From Cenococcum geophilum 1.58 (taxonomy: Eukaryota; Ascomycota; Dothideomycetes; Gloniales; Gloniaceae): a stretch of 64,000 bases of DNA. The DNA is taken from the NCBI GenBank assembly GCA_001692895.1, contig KV748234.1, positions 124,001 through 188,000 of the forward strand. The letters run 5' to 3'. Below the pieces are notes generated by a model. That model made no database searches and was not told where the DNA came from. It saw nothing but the letters and a program-made list of their open reading frames with translations. Both the position numbers and the translations under genes were made by a program. Below, in pieces: positions 1 through 12,625 of this stretch (the first letter of the stretch is position 1; each line of letters starts with the position of its first letter).

Positions 1-1166
1 TGGAGTTAATTTATTAATTAATACTCTATAGTTTAAATCTTGTTTTATATCTATCTATATACCTAGCCTAATTACCAAGCTACTATATTATCTCCTATAA
101 GCTTACGTAATACTTTTCTTTAGTTTACTCTATTTTATTAAGCTATTTTGCCCTTAGTATTCCTATTTTTAGCCTATTTTTTAGCATATTTTTAATACTA
201 GCTACCTACTTCTCTATCTGGTTCTAAATATAGGATATAGAATAGCCCCTCGCGGCTTACTATTTTCTAATACGCTTATTAAACTCTTTTTAACCTTTAG
301 TTAATACTTAAAAAAGTTTTTAAAATACTAACTTTTTACCTTTATTAAGTAGTAAAGGAATACTTTAATCCTCTTACCTTCTATCTTATAAAGTAAAGGT
401 TAAGCTCGGACCTATAAAACTCGGCCACCTAACCAAAATTAAACAACCTATTTGTTAATATATTTTCTCTACAACGAATTAATTAATATAGACTAGAGCA
501 AGTAGAATTTATAAATAGCTATTATAGATTCTAAATATAATGTTTATAAGTCTATACGAAAAGCAGTGCTTGCATATAGTATCCCTTTAGCAATTTTAAG
601 CGATAATTAAATGGTAGACTATTAAAACAATTTATACACTAATGTAAATAGCAATTAACTTATGTATGGTAGGCCTTCCTTGCCAATTGGGTACTTAAAT
701 AGGATTTATAAAAAAATTCCCTATTATATACATAATTATAAAAATAATAATAGCTTAAGTCTTTGGTTAAGGTAGCAACATAAAGCCCCCTAGTAAAATA
801 TAGGTAATCAGCTACTTAAAATAAAATCTTTATATAAAAATTATATATACCTAATTAATAGAAGGTATATAAATTAATAGGGTATAGCTAAAATAAATTT
901 AAAAGTTTTATAGCCTTTATAAAAGGGTGTAAAAAAGGTTAATATATAGGTAAAAAAGACCTAAAATATAAACAAATTTAGAGTTATATTAAGCATATAT
1001 ATAAATTTAATTACTATAAGATATATCTTTTAAAAAAGTTTTTTATAAAGATAATATTTACCCTTAGCTAATTTATTTATTTTAAAGGAAAATACCCCTA
1101 ATTAATATAAGTATACAAAGGTAAAGTATTTTATTAAATATATATAGCCTAAAAAAATAGTTTAAT
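1..1166. repeat. AT-rich, RIP-like repeat sequence, element not identified
   Basis: The stretch is dominated by TA-rich words and has almost no CpA; no frame stays open. A short motif at about 391-425 (AAGCTCGGACC followed by AACTCGG and ACCT) recurs in inverted orientation at about 13005-13050, so at least part belongs to a dispersed repeat. I could not recognise a coding domain. Confidence 0.6.
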
Positions 1167-1180
1167 AGCTAATTATATTA

Positions 1181-1506
1181 ATAATAATTCATTGCTTAAC
1201 GTCCGATTCGGATCCCTATTGGGCCCACGCGGACTACTCCTTATTTACATGTGGGGAGAAAACTCTATTTAAGAAAAATGAGAAAACCCCGTGATCCATC
1301 TCCCCGCCTTTTGGGACTCGCCTGCTTAGCGCCTGCGAGTCGCCTATGGTGCTCTACTACCTTACTGTTTGACCTCCTTGGGAACCACTGCTGCCGTAAC
1401 AAGCCTACGGACGCGCTAGTATCACAAACTATTACTCTACTACTGTAGAGTTACTAGGGGGCACCTGCTGCTCGCCCCCTTGCCTTCTATTACCATTTCC
1501 CTTGCA
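1181..1506 (-). mobile_element. Short non-autonomous retroposon with 14-bp target duplication
   Basis: A 326-bp GC-richer block inside AT-rich DNA. It is flanked by identical 14-bp direct repeats AGCTAATTATATTA at 1167-1180 and 1507-1520. Its left edge is an ATAATAATT simple repeat, which on the minus strand would be a 3' tail. A second copy of the same length class lies at 56004-56340, and the minus-strand 3' end (GGATCCGAATCGG, then GCAATGAATTATTATT) resembles the 3' end of the LINE at about 7235-7275. A long target duplication plus a simple-repeat tail is what target-primed reverse transcription leaves, so this is probably a SINE or LINE-derived retroposon. The 65-codon plus-strand frame at 1251-1448 is not expected to be a gene. 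No tRNA-like A or B box was clear. Confidence 0.75.
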
Positions 1507-1520
1507 AGCTAATTATATTA

Positions 1521-1985
1521 TATCTAGGCAATTTAATATAAAAAATTATATTTCCTTAATAGCTAGATAAGCCATTATATAGTTAAGTTTTTAATAAAAT
1601 ATACACTATATAATATATAGCTCATTTTTTGCTGCTTTATTTAATATAGTAACCCTTAAATCTATTTTAATTTTCCTCTATTAAGTTAAAATATTTTAAG
1701 TAAATTATAAAGTATATATATCTTAGTAATATAGCTCTAATTAAGAAGTACTATTTTATTAGGTATTACTATAAGACCTAAAAGAAGGCCTTATAATAAA
1801 AATAACTAATTTTAGGCAGCATATCTTTAGTATTTATTTATAAAATCTATATAAAGGCTTTAATTAATAAGAAACAGCCGCTACAGCAGCAGTACACGCC
1901 TACTAATTACCTAATAAAGAAATAACCACTTCTAATTAAATCTACGGCATATTATGCCCTAGAACTAATGCACGCATCTTAGCCG
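1521..1985. repeat. AT-rich spacer, nothing recognisable
   Basis: TpA-rich sequence with stops in all frames. No terminal repeat or coding motif was seen. Confidence 0.5.
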
Positions 1986-1990
1986 GAAAG

Positions 1991-2183
1991 TGTGACGGCT
2001 CGAACTATCAAACAAATGTCTCGACAGAGACTTGAATAAATGCTTGCAAGGAGAAGCGAACGAATGCTGTATTACGAAGATATTAAGCTAAGGAGCAAGA
2101 GAAGGTGGTGAGGCCACGTCCATATACACATGCCAAGTCCTAAGCGAACCCCTGACTAGGTGACGCGCCCCAGCGCCGTCACA
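1991..2183. mobile_element. Solo LTR, 193 bp, with 5-bp target duplication
   Basis: The block starts TGTGACGGC and ends GCCGTCACA, a TG...CA boundary within an imperfect 9-bp inverted repeat. It is flanked by GAAAG at 1986-1990 and 2184-2188, a 5-bp target duplication typical of LTR integration. There is no internal retroelement sequence, so it is a solo LTR left by LTR-LTR recombination. Compared with its surroundings it shows few RIP-type changes. A RIP-mutated relative, sharing AAGATATTAAGCTAAGGAG, lies at about 53.1-53.3 kb. Confidence 0.85.
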
Positions 2184-3179
2184 GAAAGCCTGCGCGATAT
2201 AGAAGGGTTATAGTAGACTTAACGGGGGGCCGATATATAGAAAAACGCGATACTATAATAAACCTAATAGGGGGCGACCTAACTATAATAACTAAAGGAT
2301 AATAACCAAAAATGGTAGAAACTTATAGATATTCTAAAAGATATTAAGGAAGATCTAGGGATGGGAGAGGACAAATACCCACGCGTAGGGGTAGCGTGTG
2401 CGGCTTAATAGGTAGGACAAATCGCTTAGGAACTATAAATAAGACATAACAGGAACTAAAACGCCGTAGAGGACAGGCTCGGGCGCATTAAGGAGGCTAT
2501 AAAATTATAGAAAACTTTAATAACGTATATAACAAAACCCTTATAAGCCAACGTTGCCGCTAGCGCCCTACTGGCGCCTCTTTAGCGCCTACCTAGTATA
2601 GCACCCGTAAGGTCCATAGTTAGAATCTAAATACTAAAAGCAGTAAGAGTAGAGCTAAAACAGCTCCTTATGTTAATTAGAGCATATATACTAAAAGCGG
2701 TAGTAGTAAAGGTCCTATATAGTAGTAATATAGAGGTTACTCTTCCTAGCCAATAAATAAAGGACTAGGCCATTATCTAGGGAGATACCCCTAAGTATAA
2801 GATCCTCCGCTAGGACTACCCAGTTAAAGTAATTAAAGTACCCTTTACTACACAAGTAGAAAGCAGGCGAGGCGCTATAAACTTATAACTTATCTAAAGG
2901 ATTATAGAGGCTACAAAAAAACTAGTCCTAGGAATTATAATATCTAAAGTCGCGTAGCTCTATAGAGTGCGCTTATTATATATAGGGGTATCGCCAGGGT
3001 ACTAGAGGGTTAAGACGCGCGGTATTTTAATAATCCACCTACTAACCTAAGAGATGTAGGCGGCAGTAGCCTATAAAGGAGTTATTATAGATAGCCTCTA
3101 GTACGAAGCCCAGCTATACCACTATATAACCCAAATCCGCTAGTACTTTAGATGCCAGTAATAGGGCTATACTTAAAGC

Positions 3180-3320
3180 ATATACGGGAGACAGGAAAGG
3201 TGCGGGCGGTATACTAATATACACGAGATAAAGGACTGCCCTAGGGAAAAGGGAGAGAGAGATATAAACTGCGGTAAAGATTATAAAGTATGGCAAAAGA
3301 CGGCATATAAGACCTTCTAG
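3180..3320 (+). pseudogene. LINE ORF1 (gag-like) zinc-knuckle remnant
   Basis: In one plus frame the run reads CG-RYTNIHEIKDCPREKGER-DINCGKDYKVWQKT with spacing like the paired CCHC knuckles at the end of LINE ORF1 proteins. Some Cys and His positions read as Tyr, as expected from G:C to A:T changes. ORF1 probably covers about 2450-3400 but is broken by many stops. Family assignment rests on the knuckle spacing and the ORF2 that follows. Confidence 0.6.
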
Positions 3321-3849
3321 GTATACCTAGAATCTACTAGGATAAGGCAAGCCCAACTATATTAGGTTATAGCCACAATATAAAAAAACGTATATAAGGA
3401 AAAGGAGCTAAGCACAACGGGCGATAGTGGCTAAATAGTTGTATAAAGAAAGAGATCTAGAGTACCCACCCTAATAGGGGCACCCTCCGCCTAATTAGCG
3501 GCAAAGTGGAGCGTAGGACGCCTATAAGGCAGCATAAACGCCGCTAGAGACCTATCCTAGTAAAGAATCCTAATTATAACTACCTTAGATAGGTTGCTAT
3601 AGAGGCGAAACGAAGATACCTAGGAGTTACTAGACCAACCAATGCTATAAAAAGACTAAAAATAGTGCAATACAACTACGGACACTCAAACTACCAAGCA
3701 ATTCGCCCCCTATTTAACAGTCTAGACCTAAAAGAATACTAGATAATAGCCCTATAGGAACTAGTATATAATAAACAAACACGCAAAACATACTAACTAA
3801 AAGGATACTACCTCCTATATAAACCGAATCCAGCTACCTATATATACTT

Positions 3850-6800
3850 CTTAGTTAGTTAATATATTAATATATAGGTATAGAGCTACTATAATATCAG
3901 CCCTAATGTAGATAAACTGTAAATAGCTACTAATAGGGGCTAAATTAGTATAATTAACGTTTATAACCTAGGAGGTAATAACCCCTAAATTGCTATATAG
4001 AGTCTACTTTAACACGCCATTAATATAGCGGAAGGCGAGATAATAGTCCTAGGGGACTTTAACGTACACTATATATTATGGGGAGGACCTTAGGCTATAG
4101 TTAAAGTATAAGTAACCCACTTACTAAACGAGCTAGAAACGCGGGGCTTTTTCCTTACTACTTTAACTAGCGAACTTATCTAAAAAAGAGGAACCCTAGA
4201 GAGTATAATTGACCTTATATTTATTTAAGAAACACTTATAAACCGACTAGAATTCTGCGGATTAGAGGATATATAGGCAATTACCGCAGACTATATACCT
4301 ATACGGATAGCGCTTAACGTTGCTGTACCCGCGTAATAAACCCGCTAGAGATATACTACTAAGAAACTTAACTAGGAAAAGTATACCTAGGAAGTTGCTA
4401 ATAGACTAGTAGCGACCCCCTAGGTATTGCTAGAGGACATCTAAAGAATTATAAGCAATTGCTTAGAAGAATACTGCCTAAAGGCCCAGCCTAGCAAATA
4501 CGCCCGCTGTAAATGGTTGCTAAAGGTGGCCTAGCTACTTACGGGCGTAAGGAGGGCAAGGCAATAGTATAGCGTAATAGGAGAAACCCACTACTAATAG
4601 AGCCATAAGGCCCTAAAGAATAGGCTCAAGAAGTTACTACAAAAAGAGGGTAGAAATTAGTGGCGCTAATTTCTAAAAGAAATTACCTTAGACCCTACTA
4701 AACTATATAATAAGGGACTCTGGCGTATATTAAAGTGGAGTAGATACGTTACTAAAGAGATACTAGGGGACCTATACCTACCCGCACTTTGCTAGATAAA
4801 ACTAAACTAATACATAAATAATAACGAGGAAAAGATTAAAATACTTATAAAGAGGTTCTTTTTAGGCGTAGGCCAAGCAGACCTATAGGATATTAGTAGC
4901 TAATCCTACCCCTTACCTATTAAAATAAGCTATATAATATTAGTAAAAGAAATAACGGACGCTATTTAGAAGCTCCCTATAGGCAAAGCGCTAGGGCCTA
5001 ATAAGATTCTAAATAAGGCAATTAAAGCCGCGACAGAAGCGGTAGTAATACTACTTGTTAAGGCTGTAATTATATGCCTCTAGAGAGGCGAACTACCTAA
5101 GAGCTTTAAAGCAATAATTACGGTCGTCCTATAAAAACTAAAGAAAAAAGACTACTCTCTCTTAGGAAGCTACCGACCAATTACCCTAGAAAATACCCTA
5201 GAAAAGCTTTTAGAAAAGATAGTTATAGAATATATATAAGAAGCAGCGGAAGTATAGGAGCTGCTACTGTAAACACAAATAGGCGCAAGAAAGAAACGAT
5301 TAACCCTCTTAGCCCTCTCCCTAATTACCTCTAGTGTTTAAGCGGTATAGCAGGCTTACCTAGGATGTACTATATTTATACTAAGCCTAGACCTAAGCGG
5401 AGCCTTTAATAACGTATTATATAAGAGACTTCTATAGATCTTAAGAAATAAGGGCCTACTAAATTAGATAATTAAGTTCGTCTAAGCCTTCCTTATAGGG
5501 CGTACTACTAAAATTATAATTAAGGGCTACGAAAGCGAATTAATACTAATACTTATAGGTATCCTATAGGGATTACCTTTATCATTAATCCTATTCCTCT
5601 TCTTTATATCCGAACTACTAGAGATATATAACAATAGCTAAGATATAATAGCCCTAGGATTTATTAACGATATAAACCTAATTATATAGGGAAATATAGC
5701 AGCAGAAAACTACACTAGGCTAAACTAGGCGCATAATAGGTGTATTGTATAGGTAAAACAACACGGCGCTAAGTTTGTATTAGATAAATACTAGCTTATC
5801 TATTTTATAAGGAAAAGAAAGGCAAATAGCGACCTAGCCTTAATAGTAAACATTTAGGGATGCGAAGCAAAACTAAAAGCTACCCTTAAGGTCCTAGGGG
5901 TCTAGGTAGACTCTAAACTAAACTGGAGCGAGTATATTATATAGGCGACTTATAGGGGAGCAGCAGCACTGTTGGTAGTATTGCGAATCGCCGCCTTAAT
6001 ATAGGGTCCCTCTTTTAGACATACACGCCTACTATACACAGTAGTAGTAAGGCCAATAATGCTATACAGCTTCTAGATTTGGGGCCTAGGATTAAACAGC
6101 AAGGTACTAGTAAAGAGCTCCCTAGCGCCCTTAGCTAAGCTATAAAACTAATACCTATATAAAACTATAGGGGCATATAGAAGAACACCACGCGCAGCTC
6201 TAGAACGTAAGGCAGTAATCCTACTATTAGACCTATATATTAACACAACCGCTATATAAAGAGTAGTTACAGTATATGGCTACCTAGTTAAAGAAAAGAT
6301 ATGCTAAACGCTAAATTGTATACGAGGAACGAGATATATATAAGGGGCGAGGGCGAGGGCCCCTTAAAGGGGTAATATACCTAAATACACTAGCCAGGAA
6401 GCCCTCTATCTATAAGTAGTAGAGAAAGAAAATAAAATACGGGAATTAATAGCCTACTAGGTGGAGACCCGGCGCCATACTAGTAGAGCGCCATGACGGC
6501 AATAGAGGTTAGGAGGCCACTAATATAAATAGAGACCTACTATACTAATTGCAAGATGGGCAGATCTTAAATGGAAGCAACGATGGAAGAAGGCAGCGAA
6601 AATATAAGAGGTAACTATATGGAACACCCTATGGTTAATACTAACTCTCCCCCTATATAAAGGACTAATAAAGGTAGAATCTATAGCCGCCTTCCTACTA
6701 TAGACAGAGGTCCTAGGGCTAAATATATAGCTATTAAGCGTCTACGTTCCAAATACTACCCCCTAATATATATGCGGATGGCCAACTTAGATAGTGCGCT

Positions 6801-7000
6801 ATATTTTACTATTCTATAGCCACCGCACAGCAAAGGACTAGCTACTCGCCAGCGCAGGCATAAATAATATTACTTAAATGCTCTCCATAAGCAGGGGCCT
6901 ATAAGCAGCAGTAAAATGGCTAGTAGGCTAGGGAATCCTCCTATAGTTCTAAACAGCATATAAAATCTAATAGGAGGACACTAAGGAACACGCCCCATTC
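3850..7000 (+). pseudogene. LINE ORF2 remnant: endonuclease plus reverse transcriptase
   Basis: The endonuclease motif GDFNVHYILWGG is at about 4054. Reverse-transcriptase landmarks follow: KALGPNKILNKAIK (about 4985-5030), LSLDLSGAFNNV (about 5380-5416), GLPLSLILFLFFISELLE (about 5575-5625) and GFINDINLI (about 5658-5684). In the last, the catalytic FxDD has become FIND, an Asp to Asn change consistent with a G to A RIP mutation. The C-terminal CGWPT...HRTA segment at about 6766 resembles the Cys/His tail of fungal LINE polymerases. Stops throughout show it encodes nothing functional. Confidence 0.75.
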
Positions 7001-7285
7001 TAGCCCCTTAGCGACTGGATATCCCCCACCTAGCCGTAGGTAGTATACTGGCGACTTACTAAATCCTCCCACTACCCCCCCTAGATCTTCTAATATACCT
7101 AGGAAGTATAGTATATAAGGCAGATAATAGAAATAAGGATATACTAGCTAGGCGAAGGCGGAGCGCGTAAAACTAGCTAAAAGGAATTACTTAGGTTTTT
7201 TCCCTTATGGGACTTTTTCCTATATAGAAAGGTAGTAGCCTGTATGGACCTAAAAAGGGACCGAATTAGGCAATAAATAGAATTA

Positions 7286-7607
7286 AATAAAAAATAGGGC
7301 TTTAATAAAGAGGTTAAGCTTTAAAAAAGCTAGTAGTAATTCATTTAATAATATAACGACCCTAAAGAAGCCTTATAATATATATTATATAGCTTAAGGC
7401 CTTTATAATAAGAATATACTTAATTAAAAGACTTAGTTACTTTTATAAAAATAATAAGTTAATAACTTTAAAGAGTTATTATAAAGGCTATATGTGTAGG
7501 CGCTTAAATATATAGCTTATAATTATAAATCAAAGACCTTAAAAGTCTAAAATTATATAAATAAATAACGGTAGATCTAAATATAATACTAAAATATATA
7601 GATTTAA
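7286..7607. repeat. AT-rich sequence between LINE and chromovirus
   Basis: RIP-like TpA-rich DNA with no recognisable coding signal. Its last five bases TTTAA (7603-7607) are the left target duplication of the next element. Confidence 0.5.
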
Positions 7608-7800
7608 TGTTATAGGACGGGGGTAGTGGCTGTAGAGCGTATGTATTCGAGGAGTCTATAAGACGTTGCACGATTAATTATAAGGGTTAAGGGCGTAAGG
7701 AGGTGATATACCTACGCGTAGCTAATATAAGCTATACGCGAGGTATACGCAAGAGCACGGGTTTCTCCTATAGAGGCCCCTACGGTAGGGTTCTATAACA
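7608..7800 (-). repeat. Left (3') LTR of chromovirus copy A, heavily mutated
   Basis: 193 bp. It begins TGTTATAGGACGGGGG and ends TTCTATAACA, RIP-altered forms of TGTCACGGGACG and TTCCGTGACA seen in the other LTRs. A polypurine tract (on the minus strand) borders it on the inner side at about 7801-7815, which fixes the orientation. Confidence 0.85.
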
Positions 7801-8129
7801 CTACCCCCCCTCCTATAAAGGCGGAGCTCCGGTAACGCTATAGTTACTATATATATATAAAAGGGACACTTAAGGTATAGAAAAGAAGAAAGGGGGGGTA
7901 TTATTAAAGGCTTAAAAAAACGTTATATAATAAGGCTTGGTATCTAAAAATCTAACTAATTAGATAACTTTAACCGCTGGTTAAAGTTCCTAGACATCTT
8001 AACAATATTCTAGTTACATAATTATACTTTACCGCAATCTAACGGCAATTTAATAGCAATTTACCCTTACGTGGTAATATATAACGGTTTAACTCTATAA
8101 GGGCTCCTATAGAGGATTAGGTATAAAAT

Positions 8130-11100
8130 CTCTACTTAGGCCCGGTTTCTATGGTTCGCGTAGTAAAAGTCGCTAATTAGATCCTTTATATTTTTGAAGT
8201 CTTCCTATAGTTACTATTCTAGCTAATCTATATTTAAATCCTGTGTATATAGCTCCATAGTAGAGCCGTTATCCTCTACCTTTACTAAAGTATTTAGAGT
8301 TAATAATTTATTTAACGGTCTACTCCTTAATTAATACTTTTTTCATTTTTATATATTATAAGATTTAAATAATTTTATATAAGTTCTTATCTTTATTCTT
8401 ATCTTAGATTAGTACTAGTAGGGGTTTAGGCTATATCTGCCCTAGTAAGGGGTTAGGCTAATAGAGGTGTAGTAGCTATAGGTAAAATATAGGCTATATC
8501 CCGCGAGTGGCTAAGGTAGGTAAGAGTTTTAGCTTATCTATAGCTCCCCTATTAATAACTTATTTAATTAGATAGGGGCTAAGGTTCTTATAATTAAGTA
8601 ACTTTATAGGCCTCTGCGTAGAGATATTACGTATATTTAGCTATACCCAGTCGCTAACACGTATCTTTAGTGGTGGCGTTCTATAACGGTTGGCGAAGTA
8701 AGCCTACTTTGCTTAAGCCTAGGCCATTTCTCCCTTATAGTAGTTAAGTAGATTTTTTATACAGTTTATATACTAGTTGGCAAGTAGCATCTTAAGGCGT
8801 TTTCTATATAGTAGTTTCTTATTAATAGGTTCTAGTAGCTCTATGCTGGATTAGGGGTAATAACCCTTATTCGTAAAGAATGGAGTAAGTCCTATAGTGG
8901 TTAAGACGTAGTTATTTGCTGTAAATTTACCTAGTAGGAGGTAATCCACCCAGTTATCTTAACTATAGGTAACTACCTATTACAGGTACGCTTTTATACT
9001 AGCATTAGCGTTTTCTAGTTGCCTAGTAGTTTTATAGTAAAAGGATATAAATATCTTAACGGAGATGCTAAGGCGTTAGCAGATTCGTCTTTATATATTA
9101 GAGTTAAATTATATACCTTAATCAGACGTAATTAAGTTAGGTAACCTATATAGTTAGTAAACTTTATAAAGAAAGGCGTTAGTAACATTACTAATAACTA
9201 CGCCTTTAGTTAGGACGTAGTGGCGCTCTTTTATAAGTCGGTATATTATTATAAGGATGTTCTTATAGGTACGGCCGTATTATTTATAGAGTGGTAGGTT
9301 AGTAATAAAATCTATAGCAATATCTGCCTATTGCCGTATAGGTACTAGTAAAGGGTATAGTAGTCCTTAGTACTTTATATTAAAGGCCTTAGCACGCTTA
9401 TAACTATAGCAGGCGCCTATAAAGCGTTTAACTAAGTCTATTATTTTTAGCTAGAAGTAGTATTGGCTAAGGAGCTTATAGGTTCATCCTCTACCTAGGT
9501 AGCCGCTTAATTAGAGGTTATAGGCTATTTAGATTAGTTGCTGTTATAGATTTTCTAAGTTAGGGATAAATAGGCGGCCTCTATAATAAAGCCTATTCTC
9601 TTTTACTTTTAAGGCTACTATATTAATCTAGCCTAAGCTTTAAAGGTTAGTAGGCAGCGTATAGGCGCTAGTGGTCTTTACGGCGATAAGTTAATATAGT
9701 AATAGGTTAATAGAGGTGTTATATACTATAGTAACAAGCTCGTTAATTTTAGGAGGTAACTTTAGTTCTATGGTATAAAGCTAAGGTATAGTTAGCTTTA
9801 TTATAGATAGTATACCTAGGGCCAAATTTTATACTTTTAGGATTGTTTATTATTAGAACTAATTATAGGGGTTATTTTTAGACTAAGGAAGGTCTTGCGA
9901 GCAGCGTATTAGGTTAATAAGTTTAGTACCTTATACTCCTAGTCTATATATAATTTTAAAGTTAAAACTAGAGAGGAACTTATTTTAATATACTTAGCGT
10001 TAGTTTAGCTGCTTTATAGTTATAAAGTACTTAAGGTTGCAATAGTCCGTAAGGACTTTAGTTAGCTAGTTAGGCTCTACTAAGGAAAGTTCTAGTTAGA
10101 ATTCTTTAAACGCTTATATAATTATAAGAAGTTCTTTATTATAGATCTTATAGTTATACTCTTATAGTATAAGCTTAGATAAGTAGAATACGACTAGGTA
10201 AAGAAAACCGTTATTACCTATCTAAAAGAGAACGCCTGCGTTAACATAGTTTAAGGAGTTGGTTTTAAGATAGAGTTATCGTCCTAGTATAAAGTAAGCT
10301 AGGATAGGTACTTTAGTAAAGGTATTTTTAAGGTCTTAGAACGCCTTCTTGCATTTAGGCATCTAGGTAAAGCATAGGTACATTTTTCTTCCTTTTATAG
10401 AAAGGCCTTTTATTCGTATTATTACTATAAGTAGTGCTACTACGCCTAAAAAGTTATATATAAATTTCTAATAGAAGTTAGTAAAACTAAAAAAGGCTTA
10501 TACATCCTTAATGTAATTAGGGGCTTACTATTTAGTAATTATATATACTTTCTTAGGGTCTATACGGACACCTTTAGTGGTAATAATTAGTCTAAGGTAT
10601 TTTACTTCTATAACTAAAATTTTACATTTCTTTAAATTAATATAAAGCCCTGCGTCCCTAAGGCGCTATAGGACCTTTTAAATATATTTAGTATGCTTAG
10701 AAGGGTTATTATTATAAATAAGTATGTCGTCTAGGTACGCAGAGTAGAAGTTGTTAAGGTAGTCCCGTAAGGCGTTATTAATATAGCTTTAGAAGGTGCC
10801 TGGGCCATTATATACGCTAAAGGGTGTAATAGTATATTTAAATTAGCCGAAGCGTAATGAAAATGCGGTTTTCCATTTATTACCTTCCCGTATTTAGAAA
10901 TAGTTAAAGGCGGCAATAATATTAAGCTTAGTATAGATTTTAGCTTAACTAAGCCACTTAAGGCTCTTACGTATTTATATAGTATAACTACCGTTAGCAA
11001 GTTATAGGGCGCGGGCTTTAGTAAGGGGTAAGGTAAGTAGGTTATAAGTATCTATAAATTAAGTATCTATAAATTTATTAGTAGCTCTGCAATTAATTAT

Positions 11101-12600
11101 AGAACGGCTTTTATATTGTTTTTTTATAGTAGTTCTTATTATAGGTAAAACTATCTATTTCTGTCTATTTATCTTTACTAAGTTATCTATTAAGCAAGTT
11201 AATATATAAATCCCTCTATTATTAAGGCGTCCTAACCCGCGACTTAAAGCTAGGACTTAGTATTTTCCGCTTCCGTATCTAACTCTACCGCTATTACTAC
11301 GTCTTTATCTTATATAGTAGTAGTATAGAGCAATATATTTAGTATTTAGGGTATTAGGCTAGGTATTAGGCGGTAGCTACTAAACCTAGCTATTAGGTAG
11401 TTTAGGTTATCGTAATAGTAGCCTTCTTAATAGTATTTATAGTAGCGTCCTAGTTTCTAGAGTAGCTCGCGCTCTCCATCTAAGAGTTTTTATAGGAAGG
11501 TTAGTATAGAGAAATTAATATTGGCTCTAGTAGCACTTAAGGTAGTAGGTGTTAGTAGCTTAATATATATAGGTTTAGTAGGCCTAGAAGGCTTCTATAA
11601 AGAGGTCTTTAGATAAAAGTTAGCAGTAGTAATCTAATTTAGTCGTTATTTAATCTTCTATAGAGCTGCTACTATATTATAATTATTATTATAATTATAG
11701 CTGGCGGCTGCGTAACTAAGGCAATAAGTAACCTTTTTAAGGAGGTCCTTTTAGTCTTCGGTATTATCTCGGGTAAGGGCTCTAGTATATTCCTAAAATT
11801 TAATATAGAATTTATTAAATAATTTAGTAGGGTTTATCTTTAGGGTACGTAGTTTAGCTTAGCTAGTAGCCAATAGGTTATAGTTACGGTATATTAGATT
11901 AAGATTATTAAGGACTTCCTAATAGAACTGCCACTTCTAGGGGCTATTGATCTTCTATTAGGCGAAGAGTCTATTAAATAGTATACCCTTTATTCGCCCA
12001 ATAATATAACTAATCTTAGTGTCTTTTATAGGAAAAAGGTAGGCGCTTTAGGTTAGTTTCTTGCGGATTTATATCTTCTAGTAGCTGTATTCCTTACAGT
12101 CTCCCTAAAAAACTAAGGGATTAAAGTAATATGCATTAGACCCTATAGTAATAGCTTAGGTTTAATTATTATAGCTTTTATTATTACTGCTTTAGTAGGG
12201 GTTCCTATTAGGTAAAGCTGCTTAGCGCTAACCCTCTATTAAGCGTTAAGTAGGTAAAGTTACTAGGGGCGTAAAGACTTAGATGGCGTTATATGCAGTA
12301 AGGAGGTATCTAGCGTTATTATAAATGTGCTTATTAAGCTAAGATTATAGGTATTTAATTATGCCATCTTTTTTAGTAACCGTAGCAATAAGTGCAATCT
12401 TAGCCTTCTTTAACCGTTAGATATCGCGTTTAGACACGCGGAGGTTATCTTTAGTCTTTTAGCGTGTATTATCGGCGAGCGCCTTATAAGCTTATAGGTC
12501 TTAAATAATATCGCGATCTTAGGCAGTACGCATTTTAGCTTATATAGGCTTTAGATAGTAGTTCTATAGAAGGCGGTAGTATTGGTCATAGGCTAAGTGT
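8130..12600 (-). pseudogene. gag-pol remnant of chromovirus copy A
   Basis: The minus strand around 10650-10990 reads as a Ty3/gypsy reverse transcriptase. The active-site box YLDD is intact at 10726-10737 and is followed by ILIYN and, further on, LRDAGLYINLKKC. The integrase region is about 8500-9700. Near 8150-8310 the frame ends in a chromodomain-like segment with INSKYF and GRG. Stops of the TAG/TAA type interrupt every domain. The start of RT and the end of protease are missing at about 10980. Confidence 0.8.
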
Positions 12601-12625
12601 CGGTGGTAAAAAAGGCGCAACGTAA

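Larger units (their letters stand above)
2190..7285 (+). mobile_element. Tad-like LINE (non-LTR retrotransposon), RIP-degraded
   Basis: Plus-strand reading through many TAG/TAA codons shows, in order, gag-like CCHC knuckles (about 3190-3310), an APE-type endonuclease motif GDFNVHYILWGG (about 4054-4089), reverse-transcriptase blocks (about 4980-5690) and a C-terminal Cys/His segment (about 6766-6990). This order is that of Tad-clade LINEs of filamentous fungi. The 3' end near 7225-7285 (GTATGGACC ... GGGACCGAATTAGGCAATAAATAG) matches an inverted copy at 16020-16080, which supports the 3' boundary. The 5' boundary is uncertain and the solo LTR at 1991-2183 may sit inside or beside it. It is certainly inactive. 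Confidence 0.8.

Noticed and set aside
1251..1448. 65-codon plus-strand frame
   Set aside because: It lies antisense within the 326-bp retroposon; the copy at 56004 does not keep it open.
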